A stretch of DNA of 64,000 bases from Terriglobia bacterium (GTDB lineage: Bacteria; Acidobacteriota; Terriglobia; Terriglobales; Acidobacteriaceae), in contig JAIQFP010000004.1 of NCBI GenBank assembly GCA_020073165.1, positions 186,001-250,000 on the forward strand, in the 5' to 3' direction. A program made the position numbers and the translations under genes. Positions 1 to 8,903 of the stretch are shown piece by piece. The notes below the pieces were generated by a model that was not told the origin of the DNA, did no database searches, and worked only from the letters and a program-made list of their open reading frames with translations. Position 1 is the first letter of the stretch; each line of letters opens with the position of its first letter.

Positions 1-93
1 CAGCGTCAGGATAACGAGGATCCCAGCATGGCGGCTCACAGCAAAACTGCCGAGCTTGGCTCGGCCGGACGGGTCAAGAACCCGTTTCCGCAT
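1..93 (-). CDS. N-terminus of an unidentified gene, cut by the window edge
   Basis: The ATG at 93-91 opens a frame that runs off the window (start MRKRVLDPSGRAKLG, then a hydrophobic stretch near residue 25). It lies just after the ccmI-like gene on the same strand, so it is probably the next gene of the cytochrome c maturation operon. The first 16 or so codons coincide with a two-hairpin repeat at 49-90 that resembles one inside imuB, so the true start could lie further in. Only 31 codons are visible, and no family can be assigned. Confidence 0.4.
   Translation of the reverse strand, partial: MRKRVLDPSGRAKLGSFAVSRHAGILVILTL
49..90. repeat. two-hairpin GC-rich repeat (family C, copy 1)
   Basis: A GCCGAGC/GGCTCGGC hairpin (49-65) is followed by an ACGGGT/ACCCGT hairpin (69-86). 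The same order, hairpin of GCCGAGC type then hairpin on GGACG, recurs at 7932-7982 inside imuB. Both copies fall within open frames. Confidence 0.5.
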
Positions 94-107
94 GGGTTGG
101 GGTGAAC

Positions 108-428
108 TCAAACTCTGGCTCCTTTGCTATCGCGGATCACGGACGCGGCAGAGGAAGCGGCTTCTTCCAGGCGCGCGATCTCGGCCAGGACGGCGGCTGC
201 TTCCTCCTCCAGCGAGGCTTTCAACGACAGGTAGTCTGCGTCGGGTACCTTGCCGGCCTTGTACTCGAAGTTGAGGTCGCGCAAATTCTCGTACACGGCT
301 TCCTTGCGCTCGCGCAGATAGGAGAGCCGAGTCTTCTCCGGACCGAGGTACAGCTTGCCCGGAAGATAGAAGACATAAACCAGGGTTCCCAGCGTGATGA
401 GGATGCAGGCCAAGACGGCAACGCTCAT
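108..428 (-). CDS. CcmI-like cytochrome c biogenesis protein
   Basis: A 106-residue protein with one N-terminal membrane segment (about residues 3-20), then a basic and acidic helical region (RERKEAVYENLRDLNFEYKAGK), as in the N-terminal module of CcmI. That module helps present apocytochrome c to the heme lyase on the outer face of the inner membrane. It lacks the TPR part of full CcmI, so it is a short form. Its ATG overlaps the ccmH stop (ATGA), which indicates translational coupling. The family call rests on the DLxFEYxAGK pattern and the ccmF-ccmH context. Confidence 0.75.
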   Translation of the reverse strand: MSVAVLACILITLGTLVYVFYLPGKLYLGPEKTRLSYLRERKEAVYENLRDLNFEYKAGKVPDADYLSLKASLEEEAAAVLAEIARLEEAASSAASVIRDSKGARV

Positions 429-913
429 GTTTCGGTATCCTTCCTGGCTTCTTCGCGGAAGTGCTCCAGTTCGGCGCCACTGACAGGAGCAACAGCGTCA
501 GCGCGCGGGACCAGCGGGCGATTCCTCCAGGTGCGCACGATCAGCACCATCGTGGTTAGCCCCAGTACCAACGCCAGGTAAGGCATAATCCATGCGACGC
601 GGTTGAAGCCGGTGGTGGTAGGCGCGGCGATCACCGTTGTGCCGTATTTCTGTACAAAGGCCTGCAAGGCCAAATCGTCGCTATCGCCACGATCGAGCGC
701 GGCCATCAGTTCGCCGCGCATGTTGTCAGAATACTTGCAGCCGACGTGGTTGCACTCGAGCAGTATCTGGCTGCAACCGCAGACACACATCATGCGGTGG
801 CCGAGATCATTGAAGCGCGCGCCTTCGTCGCCCGCGCCCAGAAAAGTGAAGAGAGCACAGCAAAGCAGCGTCAACTGAGTTGCGCGCCGGAGAGTACCCT
901 GCCGCACTCGCAT
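425..913 (-). CDS. ccmH: cytochrome c maturation protein CcmH (variant cysteine motif)
   Basis: A 162-residue protein with an N-terminal hydrophobic segment (residues 13-26), a cysteine-rich periplasmic domain and a C-terminal membrane helix (about 110-130). CcmH proteins reduce or hold the CXXCH cysteines of apocytochrome c before heme attachment. The canonical CcmH motif is LRCxxCQ. Here the region reads MMCVCGCSQILLECNHVGC, with Cys43, 45, 47, 54 and 59. The ATG at 913 overlaps the ccmF stop (TAATG), so I start there and not at the longer frame from 1036, which lies inside ccmF. The ATGA overlap downstream places it in one operon. Confidence 0.85.
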   Translation of the reverse strand: MRVRQGTLRRATQLTLLCCALFTFLGAGDEGARFNDLGHRMMCVCGCSQILLECNHVGCKYSDNMRGELMAALDRGDSDDLALQAFVQKYGTTVIAAPTTTGFNRVAWIMPYLALVLGLTTMVLIVRTWRNRPLVPRADAVAPVSGAELEHFREEARKDTET

Positions 914-2946
914 TAATCCGCTCCTACCGGGGCCGCCTGCACTCTGGCGGGCGCCGTGAGGCGTACGGGCACGGCATTCGGCACCAACGCAATGATGGTT
1001 CCGAAAACCATTAACATCCAGCCTGCCCAGATCCACGGCACCATGGGATTCAAGTGTGCCTTGATGATAGGCCGGCCCGTGTCCTGGTTTAAGCCTTCAT
1101 AGACGAGATAAAGGTCTTTGACCAGGAGAAAATCCTCTTTCACCGTGGGGTGAATCTGCGGCATGGTCTGGGTTTGCTGGCTGGCTTTGTAGAAACGGCG
1201 CTCGGGGTACATGGTGTCGATCTGCTTGCCGTTCCGGAACACGTCAATAATGGCCCACTCACTGCCGTAGTTCGGTTTGTCTTCCTGGGTGTAGGAGCGG
1301 CACACCAGCGTGTACGGGCCAATCTGCATCTTGTCGCCGTAGCCCATCTCTTTTTCCTGGTCGAGATTGAAGGCCGAGCCCAGGAACCCGATGATCACCA
1401 CCGCCACGCCAAAATGCACGATGTAGCCCCCGTAACGGCGGGTGTTGCGGTGTCCCAGATGGACCATCGAGGCCAGCAGATTCTGGTGGGTGTGGCCCGA
1501 GATAACGCGGGCGCCACGGACAAATTCCGAAACCACGGTCAGTGCAACCAGGACGGCCAGCATGGCCGCCATCAGTGCGTAGAAGTAGGAAACATCAGCC
1601 CAGGGGCGCACCCCGAAAATCATCATCAGGACACCGACGAGAACCGCGCCGATCGCCGGCCACATGAAATTTCGCTTGATGCTCTCGGTGGAAGTCTTGC
1701 GCCACGCCAGCAGCGGGCCAACCGCGGTGAGCAGCAGCAGCAATAGCGCCACCGGAATTGCCACCTTGTTAAAGAAGGGCGGGCCGACCGTGACTTTCGT
1801 TCCTTGTACCCACTCCGAGAGGATGGGGAAAAGCGTTCCCCACAGCACCGTGAAACAGAACATCACAAACAGCAGATTATTGAACAGGAAGCTGGACTCG
1901 CGCGAAACGATCGACTCGAGTCTGTGCTCGCTGCGCAAATGAGTCCGGTTCTTCACGTAGAAGAAGGCGCACGTCGCAAAAATCAGGGCCAGGAAGCCGA
2001 CGAACCAGTTGCCGATCGAGGACTGCGCGAAAGCATGCACCGAACTGACCACGCCGGAGCGGGTCAGGAACGTCCCAAAGATGCAGAGGCCGAAGGTGAT
2101 GAAGATGAGCCACATGTTCCACACCTTCAGCATGCCGCGCTTCTCTTGCATCATCACCGAGTGCAGGAAGGCCGTGCCCGTGAGCCACGGCATAAACGAG
2201 GCGCTTTCGACCGGGTCCCATCCCCAGTAGCCGCCCCAGCCCAGCACGGAGTACGCCCAGTGCATCCCCAGGAAGACGCCGCAAGTGAGGAAGCCCCAGG
2301 TCACCATGGTCCAGCGGCGCGTGATGTTGATCCACTTCTCGCCGGGATAGCGCATGATCAGTGCACCCAGAGCGAAGGCAAACGGAATGGTGAATCCCAC
2401 GTAACCCAGGTACAGCATGGGGGGATGAATCACCATTTCCGGATATTGCAGCAGCGGGTTCAGACCGTTTCCGTCCGGGGGAAGCTCACCCGTCATGACT
2501 GCGAAGGGATGTGCGGCAAAATTCAACAGCAACAAGAAGAAGACCTGGACGGCAGCGATGATGACCGAGGCGTAGGCAAACAGGCGGGCGTCGGTTTTGT
2601 GCCGCAGCCGCAAAACCAATCCGTAGGTCGCCAACAACAACGACCAGAACAGCAGCGAGCCTTCTTGTCCGGACCACAGGACGGCGAACTTATAGGCTAT
2701 GGGCAGATCGCGATTGCTATGGTGGAAGATGTAGGCGATCGAGAAGTCGTCCTGGAAGGCGGCTACGACCAGCACCACCGCGGCGAGGAAAACGATGCCA
2801 AACACGGCAATTCCGGCGCGGCGCGCAGTTTCTCCCAGTCGCTCCGAGCCGGGGCCGGGACGGGCAAGCGCCAGCAATCCAGCCAGGAAGGAGTACGCAC
2901 TCAGGGCTAACGCGAGTAAAAGGGCGAAACTGCCGACTTGTGACAT
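913..2946 (-). CDS. ccmF: cytochrome c heme lyase subunit CcmF
   Basis: A 677-residue, strongly hydrophobic polytopic protein, the usual length for CcmF. The WWD heme-handling signature is clear (WGGYWGWDPVESASFMPWL, about residues 233-251) together with conserved histidines of the HMW region. CcmF ligates heme from CcmE to apocytochrome c in the inner membrane. The start MSQVGSFALLLALALSAYSF is the first ATG of the frame. It is the most upstream gene of the visible operon ccmF-ccmH-ccmI-like, so a promoter should lie in 2947-3200. Confidence 0.95.
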   Translation of the reverse strand: MSQVGSFALLLALALSAYSFLAGLLALARPGPGSERLGETARRAGIAVFGIVFLAAVVLVVAAFQDDFSIAYIFHHSNRDLPIAYKFAVLWSGQEGSLLFWSLLLATYGLVLRLRHKTDARLFAYASVIIAAVQVFFLLLLNFAAHPFAVMTGELPPDGNGLNPLLQYPEMVIHPPMLYLGYVGFTIPFAFALGALIMRYPGEKWINITRRWTMVTWGFLTCGVFLGMHWAYSVLGWGGYWGWDPVESASFMPWLTGTAFLHSVMMQEKRGMLKVWNMWLIFITFGLCIFGTFLTRSGVVSSVHAFAQSSIGNWFVGFLALIFATCAFFYVKNRTHLRSEHRLESIVSRESSFLFNNLLFVMFCFTVLWGTLFPILSEWVQGTKVTVGPPFFNKVAIPVALLLLLLTAVGPLLAWRKTSTESIKRNFMWPAIGAVLVGVLMMIFGVRPWADVSYFYALMAAMLAVLVALTVVSEFVRGARVISGHTHQNLLASMVHLGHRNTRRYGGYIVHFGVAVVIIGFLGSAFNLDQEKEMGYGDKMQIGPYTLVCRSYTQEDKPNYGSEWAIIDVFRNGKQIDTMYPERRFYKASQQTQTMPQIHPTVKEDFLLVKDLYLVYEGLNQDTGRPIIKAHLNPMVPWIWAGWMLMVFGTIIALVPNAVPVRLTAPARVQAAPVGAD

Positions 2947-3508
2947 GACAAGATCAGTATTTTTTCAGAAACAACCCGCCTCGGCAACCTCAAAGGCCCC
3001 GCAAAGCTATTGTGGGTTGGAGCTTTATCCAGGTTCGGAGGTTGCCCCCAGCTGCTTCCGAGCCGACGAAGGAGCCCCGTACGGGGCTGGCCAATCAAAG
3101 TGGATACCAGTGTATCGCACAGAGCGGGTGCGGCGCACAAACTCTCGAAAGTGCACGTTGGTTGCCAGGAAAGGGACAGTGATCAGGGCGGGAAACAGAC
3201 GTTTTCTTCCGTTGAAGATCGAGGTTTTTGCGGGAAGATGCTCGGACGTAGCAGCTTGTTCAAAAAACTGTCGTTCAAATTCTCGTACTGTTTCCCCTGG
3301 TAACCGATTACCCGAAGACTTTGGCGACCCAGGAGCCAGCAACAGAACCGCTGTACCGGCCGGCGAAAACAGAGGGAAATCTCGCACAGCGGGGCTTGCC
3401 GACACCCAACTGTATGGGATCGAGTGGAGGAGCAGAACTTCAGGCAGGCAGAACTCGATTGCCAGCTAAGGGCGCACAACGCACTGCCCGCCTCCCAGAA
3501 TTCTCGAC
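2947..3508. other. 562-bp gene-free region with a 16-bp palindrome
   Basis: No frame here has a recognisable protein; the longest (3025-3405 minus) has no family features. A perfect 16-bp palindrome AGCCCCGTACGGGGCT lies at 3073-3088, without a T-run, so it is a poor terminator. The region should carry the ccmF promoter. Confidence 0.5.
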
Positions 3509-3760
3509 CTAGGCGGTCTGCTGCCGGTTGTAACGAGCCATGACTTCGCGCTCGGCCACCAGCCAATCGTCGTGGTCGCGGCCCGGCGTGCATCCACGCT
3601 GCTCGTATAACTCGTAGGCGCGGCGCCGAATTTCGCCTTCCAGGTCGATGGGAATGGGCGAGGAGTTTCTCTTGACTTCAGCCGCAAGACGAACTTCGGG
3701 CATGGTTGCTGCCTGCTTGCGGGAAGAGCCGTTGGTGCGGGGAGTCTTTGCTCTAGCCAT
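3509..3760 (-). CDS. DUF2934 protein
   Basis: An 83-residue protein. Residues 42-75 (EIRRRAYELYEQRG, then DHDDWLVAEREV) match the DUF2934 pattern common in Acidobacteria and some Proteobacteria; function unknown. The N-terminal 40 residues are basic and Ser/Thr-rich. I start at the ATG at 3760 because a GGAG sequence lies 6 to 9 bases before it; the longer frame from 3853 adds residues without family resemblance. It is monocistronic in appearance. Confidence 0.85.
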   Translation of the reverse strand: MARAKTPRTNGSSRKQAATMPEVRLAAEVKRNSSPIPIDLEGEIRRRAYELYEQRGCTPGRDHDDWLVAEREVMARYNRQQTA

Positions 3761-3942
3761 CGTCGGATACTCCTTACATATACCAAGATTCAGGAATGAA
3801 TCGAATTGATGAATTAGCCACATACACGTTGACCTCGAACTGATGAGCCCCACGTAGAAAGGTGGCGAATGATGGAGTCATCATAACCCGGATTGCTGTG
3901 GATGTGTGAGGCGAAAGAGAAAATTAATACCTTCGTAATGTT

Positions 3943-3979
3943 TGAGTACCGGGGACCGAGTTGCGCGTGCCGAGTCAAA
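3943..3979. repeat. 7-bp period repeat downstream of dnaE2
   Basis: Imperfect heptads GAGTACC, GGGGACC, GAGTTGC, GCGTGCC, GAGTC. The same heptad words (GAGTTGC, GAGTACC) recur in the same orientation inside dnaE2 at 4509-4544. Confidence 0.7.
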
Positions 3980-3991
3980 CGCCGGTTTTGC

Positions 3992-6900
3992 TCAGTAGAA
4001 GTCGTGCGACGGTGGCTGGGCGCGGGTGATGGAAAGCGGCCGCACCCGGTCAGCTTTCACTGAAATCACGTTGTCCTGGTTCTGCAAAACTCCTTCCACC
4101 ATCAAAAACTGCTCAGACGTAAGCAGTAGCCGGTTTTTCTGAAACAGGTCTGGCGTGACGATGGCGTTGGCCACGCCGGTTTCGTCTTCCAGGCTGAGAA
4201 AGACAAAACCTTTGGCGGTGCCGGGACGCTGGCGGGCGATGACGCCTCCGCCAATGCGCACATGCTGGCCGTTGGGAATGCTGCGAAGTTCGCTGGCCTT
4301 GCGGATGCCAAGAGCGGCCATGTGCGCGCGGTGATACGCCATGGGGTGTGGACCTACCGTCAAGCCGGTGCCGCGAAAGTCGGCTACCAGGCGCTCTTCT
4401 CCATTCATGGGGCGCAGCGGAGATTTGGCGTCAGGCTTGGAAAGTTCATCCAGCAGCGGGCCGGAATGGCGGACGGCGCGCTCGACCTGCCAGAGGGCGT
4501 CGCGTCTGTTGAGTTGCGAGTTGCGAGTACCGGGTACCGAGTGAAGATCAGTGCCGATTGAATTCAACGCTCCAATTTCCGCTAAGGTATTCAACTCGTC
4601 CTTGCGCAGTTCGGGGACGCGGTGGACGAGATCGCGAACGGAGGTAAACGGGGCGAGGTTGCGCTGATGAACCAGAGCTTGAGCGGCTTCCTCGCGCAGT
4701 CCGCGGTCATAACGCAGGCCGAGGCGGAGAGCGGGTTCGCCATTGGACTGATTGTGGTCATTCGCATCTTGGCCAACGACCAACGACGAACGACCAACGA
4801 CCGGACTGACAACTGGTTCCAACGTACAAGCCCACTCCGACCGCATGACATCGATCGGGAAGATTTTCAATCCGTGTCGCTGCGCATCTTTCACGATGGT
4901 CGCAGGACGATAGAACCCCATGGGCTGATTGTTCAGCAAAGCGGCGGTGAAAGCTGCCAGGTAATGACATTTCAGGTAGGCGCTGGCATAGGCGATCAGG
5001 GCGAAGCTGGCGGCGTGCGATTCGGGGAACCCGTAGAGGGCGAACGAACTGATGGCGAGGACGATCTCCTCTTGCGCTTCGTGCGCGATGCCATTGCGAG
5101 TCATGCCGGCGCGGAGCCGGATCTCGATTTCTTTCATGCGGGCTTGCGAGCGTTTGAATCCCATGGCGCGGCGCAGTTCTTCGGCTTCGCCGCCCGTGAA
5201 TCCGGCGACGACCATCGCCATGCGCAGCAACTGCTCCTGGAAGAGCGGCACGCCCAGGGTGCGCGCCAGCACCGGTTCGAGCGAAGGATGAGCATAAGTC
5301 ACAGGCTGGCGGCCCTGGCGGCGCTGTAAATAAGGATTCACCATCTGGCCAACGATGGGGCCGGGGCGGATGATCGCCACCTGCACCACGATGTCGTAAA
5401 AACGCTGTGGGCGCAGGCGCGGCAGGCACGACATCTGGGCGCGGCTTTCGATCTGGAACATGCCGATAGTGTCAGCCTGCTGCAGCGCGGAATATACCGT
5501 GGGATCGTCGGGCGGCAGGTGGGCGAGGGCCACTTCCTCTTTGTAACTATCGTGGATGAGCTGGATGGAATCCTCCAGCACGGCCATCATGCCCAGACCG
5601 AGCAGGTCTACCTTAATAATGCCGAGGTCAGCGCAGTCTTCTTTATCCCACTGCACCACCACGCGGCCCGGCATGGATGCGGGTTCGAGCGGGACGACAG
5701 AATCGAGTTGTCCCTGGCAGATGACCATGCCGCCGGAATGCTGACCAAGATGACGGGGCAAATCCTGCACCGCGACGCAAAGTTCGAAATACTTGCGCAG
5801 GCGCGGATGGCGCAGGTCGAGGCCGGCGTCGTGAAAGCGGTGATCTAAGGTATCGTTCTGATCTCGGTATTCCCAGGTGGAAACGGCGGCTGAGACTTTG
5901 TCGAGAGTTTCGGGATCGAAGCCCAGCGCTTTGCCCATTTCGCGTCCGGCCATGCGGCTGCGATAAGTGATGACATTGGCAGTCATAGCGGCGCCGCGCT
6001 CGCCGTAGCGCTGGTACAGATACTGGATGACACGCTCGCGCTGGTCGCCGCTGGGCAGATCGAGATCAATGTCGGGCCACTCGCCACGTTCTTCAGAAAG
6101 AAAACGCTCGAAAAGCAGGTCCATGCCGACGGGATCGACGGCGGTGATGCCAAGCGAGTAGCAGACGGCGCTGTTGGCAGCAGAGCCGCGTCCTTGCGCC
6201 AGAATTTTATGCTCGCGGCAGAAGCGGACCAGGTCCCAGACGATGAGAAAGTAGCCGGCCAGATCGAGTTTTTCGATAAGAGTAAGTTCACGCTCAATCT
6301 GGCGGCGGGCGCGGGTTCGGAGATCGGTTGCCGCCCGGCCATAGCGCTGCTGAAAGCCTTCCCAAGTGCGCTCGCGCAGGAACGACATCATGGTCTCGCC
6401 CACAGGCACGGGATATTTGGGGAACTGGTATCCCAGATCGCTGAGAGCGAATTCAAGGCGTGAAGAAAGCTCGACGGTATGGGCAACGGCCTCGGGCAGG
6501 TCGGCAAAGAGTTGCTCCATCTCTTGCGCTGATTTCAGATGACGCTCGGAGTTGCGCGCCAGCAGGCGTCCGGCGGTGGCCAGCGTGCGATGGTGGCGGA
6601 TGGCAGTGAAAACATCGCAGAGTTCACGCTGGCGGCGCGTGGCATAGCACACGCCGTTGGTGGCCAGCAGCGGAAGCCGGAGGGAGCGCGCCAGTTCGAT
6701 AGCGGCGCGGTTGCGCGCTTCCTGCTCGCGATGGAAGTGACGTTGCAGTTCAACGTAAACATTGGCGTGGCCGAAAATTGCGGCCAGGCGATTGACGGCG
6801 CGGCGCGCTGCTTCCGTGCCGCCATGAGCGAGAGCAACGGCAAGAGGGCCATCATCACCGCCGGTCAGGCAGATGAGTCCGGCTGCGTGTTCTTCGAGTT

Positions 6901-7267
6901 CCGGTTCGCGGACGGCGCCTTCACCTTTTTTTGCGCGCAACTTCATTTTGGTGATCAGGCGGCAGAGATTCTGGTAACCGAGGCGGGAAGCGACGAGAAG
7001 GGGAATGCGAAACTCACCATTGTCATTCCTCGCTTCGCTCAGGATGACACCAGACAAAGTTTTACACGTCACCTCTGCCCCGATGTGCGCCTTCAGTTCC
7101 GCTTTCTTGGCCGCCATGTGGAAGCGGGGCGCGCCGTAAACGCCGTCGCGGTCGAGAAGAGCCATGGCGGGCAGGTTCAGGCTGGCGCAGGTTACTACCA
7201 GATCCTCCGGCAGGGAGGCGCCTTCGAGGAAGCTGAAAGCGGAGCGAGAATGGAGTTCGACGTACAT
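3992..7267 (-). CDS. dnaE2: error-prone DNA polymerase III alpha subunit DnaE2 (ImuC)
   Basis: A 1091-residue C-family polymerase. It opens with the DnaE2-type PHP start MYVELHSRSAFSFLEGAS, has the palm signatures GRGSAANSAVCYSLG and the catalytic aspartates of PDIDLDLPSGD (about residues 405-415), and ends with an OB-fold region. With ImuA and ImuB it carries out damage-induced translesion synthesis. I use the ATG at 7267, since the longer frame runs into imuB. Three segments look inserted relative to the family: residues about 68-82 (palindromic repeat), about 821-832 and about 908-920 (heptad repeats). All keep the frame. The last gene of imuA-imuB-dnaE2. Confidence 0.95.
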   Translation of the reverse strand: MYVELHSRSAFSFLEGASLPEDLVVTCASLNLPAMALLDRDGVYGAPRFHMAAKKAELKAHIGAEVTCKTLSGVILSEARNDNGEFRIPLLVASRLGYQNLCRLITKMKLRAKKGEGAVREPELEEHAAGLICLTGGDDGPLAVALAHGGTEAARRAVNRLAAIFGHANVYVELQRHFHREQEARNRAAIELARSLRLPLLATNGVCYATRRQRELCDVFTAIRHHRTLATAGRLLARNSERHLKSAQEMEQLFADLPEAVAHTVELSSRLEFALSDLGYQFPKYPVPVGETMMSFLRERTWEGFQQRYGRAATDLRTRARRQIERELTLIEKLDLAGYFLIVWDLVRFCREHKILAQGRGSAANSAVCYSLGITAVDPVGMDLLFERFLSEERGEWPDIDLDLPSGDQRERVIQYLYQRYGERGAAMTANVITYRSRMAGREMGKALGFDPETLDKVSAAVSTWEYRDQNDTLDHRFHDAGLDLRHPRLRKYFELCVAVQDLPRHLGQHSGGMVICQGQLDSVVPLEPASMPGRVVVQWDKEDCADLGIIKVDLLGLGMMAVLEDSIQLIHDSYKEEVALAHLPPDDPTVYSALQQADTIGMFQIESRAQMSCLPRLRPQRFYDIVVQVAIIRPGPIVGQMVNPYLQRRQGRQPVTYAHPSLEPVLARTLGVPLFQEQLLRMAMVVAGFTGGEAEELRRAMGFKRSQARMKEIEIRLRAGMTRNGIAHEAQEEIVLAISSFALYGFPESHAASFALIAYASAYLKCHYLAAFTAALLNNQPMGFYRPATIVKDAQRHGLKIFPIDVMRSEWACTLEPVVSPVVGRSSLVVGQDANDHNQSNGEPALRLGLRYDRGLREEAAQALVHQRNLAPFTSVRDLVHRVPELRKDELNTLAEIGALNSIGTDLHSVPGTRNSQLNRRDALWQVERAVRHSGPLLDELSKPDAKSPLRPMNGEERLVADFRGTGLTVGPHPMAYHRAHMAALGIRKASELRSIPNGQHVRIGGGVIARQRPGTAKGFVFLSLEDETGVANAIVTPDLFQKNRLLLTSEQFLMVEGVLQNQDNVISVKADRVRPLSITRAQPPSHDFY
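4509..4544. repeat. heptad repeat inside dnaE2
   Basis: Heptads GAGTTGC, GAGTTGC, GAGTACC, GGGTACC, GAGTG on the plus strand. Read as part of dnaE2 (minus) they give SVPGTRNSQLN, a segment that looks foreign to the family. Confidence 0.75.
4773..4805. repeat. heptad repeat inside dnaE2
   Basis: Period-7 array CCAACGA, CCAACGA, CGAACGA, CCAACGA, CCGG. Translated on the minus strand it gives VVGRSSLVVGQ within dnaE2. The same GACCAAC heptad recurs between genes at 32547 and 63501. Confidence 0.8.
7021..7049. repeat. palindromic repeat (family B) inside dnaE2
   Basis: TGTCATTCCT and AGGATGACA form the arms of a 29-bp inverted repeat with the core CGCTTCGCTC. This TGTCAT...ATGACA type is a familiar dispersed bacterial repeat. 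Here it is translated in frame as SGVILSEARND near the DnaE2 N-terminus. Confidence 0.75.
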
Positions 7268-7281
7268 GATTCCAATTTCAT

Positions 7282-8901
7282 TCAGTCGTAGGTGCCTTCC
7301 ACGAACCATCCTCCGCTGAGCAGATCGCGCACCAGGCGGTAGAGCGCGAGGCCGGTCTCGGCCTGCAGAGCGATGTCCCATTCGTCGCGGGACCAGCCCT
7401 CTTGCTGCCACCAGTCGCCGGAGGAGCGCCATGGCCCGGCCACCCAGACGATTTCCCCCTGGAGTTCCGGGCGCTTGGGACAGGCGATACGCGTGGGCCG
7501 GCCGTCGTATAACGTCACCGTCGCCCGCATGGGAGGGCGGAACAGGCGCAGCGCAGTGACAGCATCGCTGGGTTCACCGGCTGGCTTTCGGGTGGCGGAA
7601 GGCTTGCCCCCTTGCGGTTCGACTGGAGCGAAGCGCTGTATGCGGAACGCGTCTGGACGATGACTATCCAGCAACTCCAAACATCCGACTTTGTTTTGGC
7701 CGACGATGCCGGCAATTCTCGCCAGTGTGAGCTCGAGCTTTTCCGGTTCCGGCGAAGGCGGAAGGAACAGGCCACTCTGCGCGGCGCGCGGACGCACAGG
7801 TTCGGCGGCAAGATGGATTTTCACAATCGGCGCGCCGGGCGGATGCGCTTTGAGATCAAGCTGCAGCAGCTTGAGGAAAGTCCTGGCGTCCAGCAGAGGG
7901 ACGGGGAGGCGCAGGGTACGGCGGAAAGCTTGCCGAGCCGGGGCTCGGCCTGGACGGACGAGGGCGTCCGTCCCCACGTGGGTGGTCGTGGATTCTTCTT
8001 CCTGCCATCCGCTTTCCAACTCCAGCTGCAGCCGCAATTCCTGGGTTGCCAGGGCGCGCGCGGCCAGGCGAGCGCACAATTGCTCCAGCAACCGGCCCAG
8101 CAGGAAGGCCAGCGGTTCCAGCAGGACCAGGGGATATTCCAGTTCGATGACTTCTTCAAAAATCAGCGGTGGCTCGACTGGAACCAGCGTGCGCGAGGTC
8201 GCGCCACGGGCCAATTGCTGCAGGCGGACGCCTTGCTGCCCCAGGCGTTCGCTAAGGGCTACATCCGGCAATGCGGCAAGAGCCCGCAGATTGCGCACTC
8301 CCCAGCGAGCCAAGGTTTCCAGAAGCCGCTCAGGCTCCTGTCCGTCGTCGAAGAGCTTGGGATCTGCGAACAAAACTTCCAGGGGGAGATTCCCTAACTG
8401 TTCGGCTTCTTTTCCGGCGGGGACTACGAGGACCCCAAAAAATCCCCGGGCCGCTAGCACCGCCGTGTCCGGGTTGGAGGCTATGGCAACATTGGCTTCC
8501 ACGCCGAGGTCCGAGGCGCGGCGGGCCAGGTCGCGGCCGATCTTGGGCAGTTCGCCAAAAAGTGTTTCCAGCCCGGCCAGGTCGAGCAGGATGGTGTCGC
8601 AGGCGGCATCTTCCACGCGCGGCGAAAAAGACTGGGCGCAATCCAGCAAGGCGGCGTGCGTGGCGGCTTCCTGCAGGGGAGAGCGCGGGCGCAATACCAG
8701 GCCGGCACAGGCCTCCACCTGCAGCCTGGTCATGCCGGGTTCCACGCCTGCGTGGCGGGCCTTTTCATTCACCGCCAAGACTATCTGCAGCGGGGCTTTG
8801 CCTTCGAGCACGGCCACGGCCTGCGGGCGCAGCTCCGGCTCGGCGCGCAGCAGCGCCTCCAGGGGAAAATCGGGAACGAAGATGCAGGCGAAGGCAGTCA
8901 T
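7282..8901 (-). CDS. imuB: Y-family-like mutagenesis protein ImuB
   Basis: A 539-residue Y-family DNA polymerase homologue starting MTAFACIFVPDFPLEALLR. ImuB proteins lack catalytic acidic residues and act as the hub that ties ImuA, DnaE2 and the beta clamp together. Here the palm region is likewise not a good match to an active DinB. The ATG is at 8901, and the stop lies 14 bases before the dnaE2 start. Residues about 305-324 (GTDALVRPGRAP) are encoded by a GC-rich hairpin repeat at 7932-7982 and look like an in-frame insertion. Confidence 0.92.
   Translation of the reverse strand: MTAFACIFVPDFPLEALLRAEPELRPQAVAVLEGKAPLQIVLAVNEKARHAGVEPGMTRLQVEACAGLVLRPRSPLQEAATHAALLDCAQSFSPRVEDAACDTILLDLAGLETLFGELPKIGRDLARRASDLGVEANVAIASNPDTAVLAARGFFGVLVVPAGKEAEQLGNLPLEVLFADPKLFDDGQEPERLLETLARWGVRNLRALAALPDVALSERLGQQGVRLQQLARGATSRTLVPVEPPLIFEEVIELEYPLVLLEPLAFLLGRLLEQLCARLAARALATQELRLQLELESGWQEEESTTTHVGTDALVRPGRAPARQAFRRTLRLPVPLLDARTFLKLLQLDLKAHPPGAPIVKIHLAAEPVRPRAAQSGLFLPPSPEPEKLELTLARIAGIVGQNKVGCLELLDSHRPDAFRIQRFAPVEPQGGKPSATRKPAGEPSDAVTALRLFRPPMRATVTLYDGRPTRIACPKRPELQGEIVWVAGPWRSSGDWWQQEGWSRDEWDIALQAETGLALYRLVRDLLSGGWFVEGTYD
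7932..7982. repeat. two-hairpin GC-rich repeat (family C, copy 2) inside imuB
   Basis: GCCGAGCC/GGCTCGGC hairpin followed by GGACGGACG/CGTCCGTCC hairpin. The organisation matches 49-90. It is translated in the imuB frame. Confidence 0.65.
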
Positions 8902-8903
8902 TA

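Noticed and set aside
3025-3405. 126-codon minus frame upstream of ccmF
   Set aside because: No homology features, no ribosome-binding site, mixed composition; treated as non-coding.
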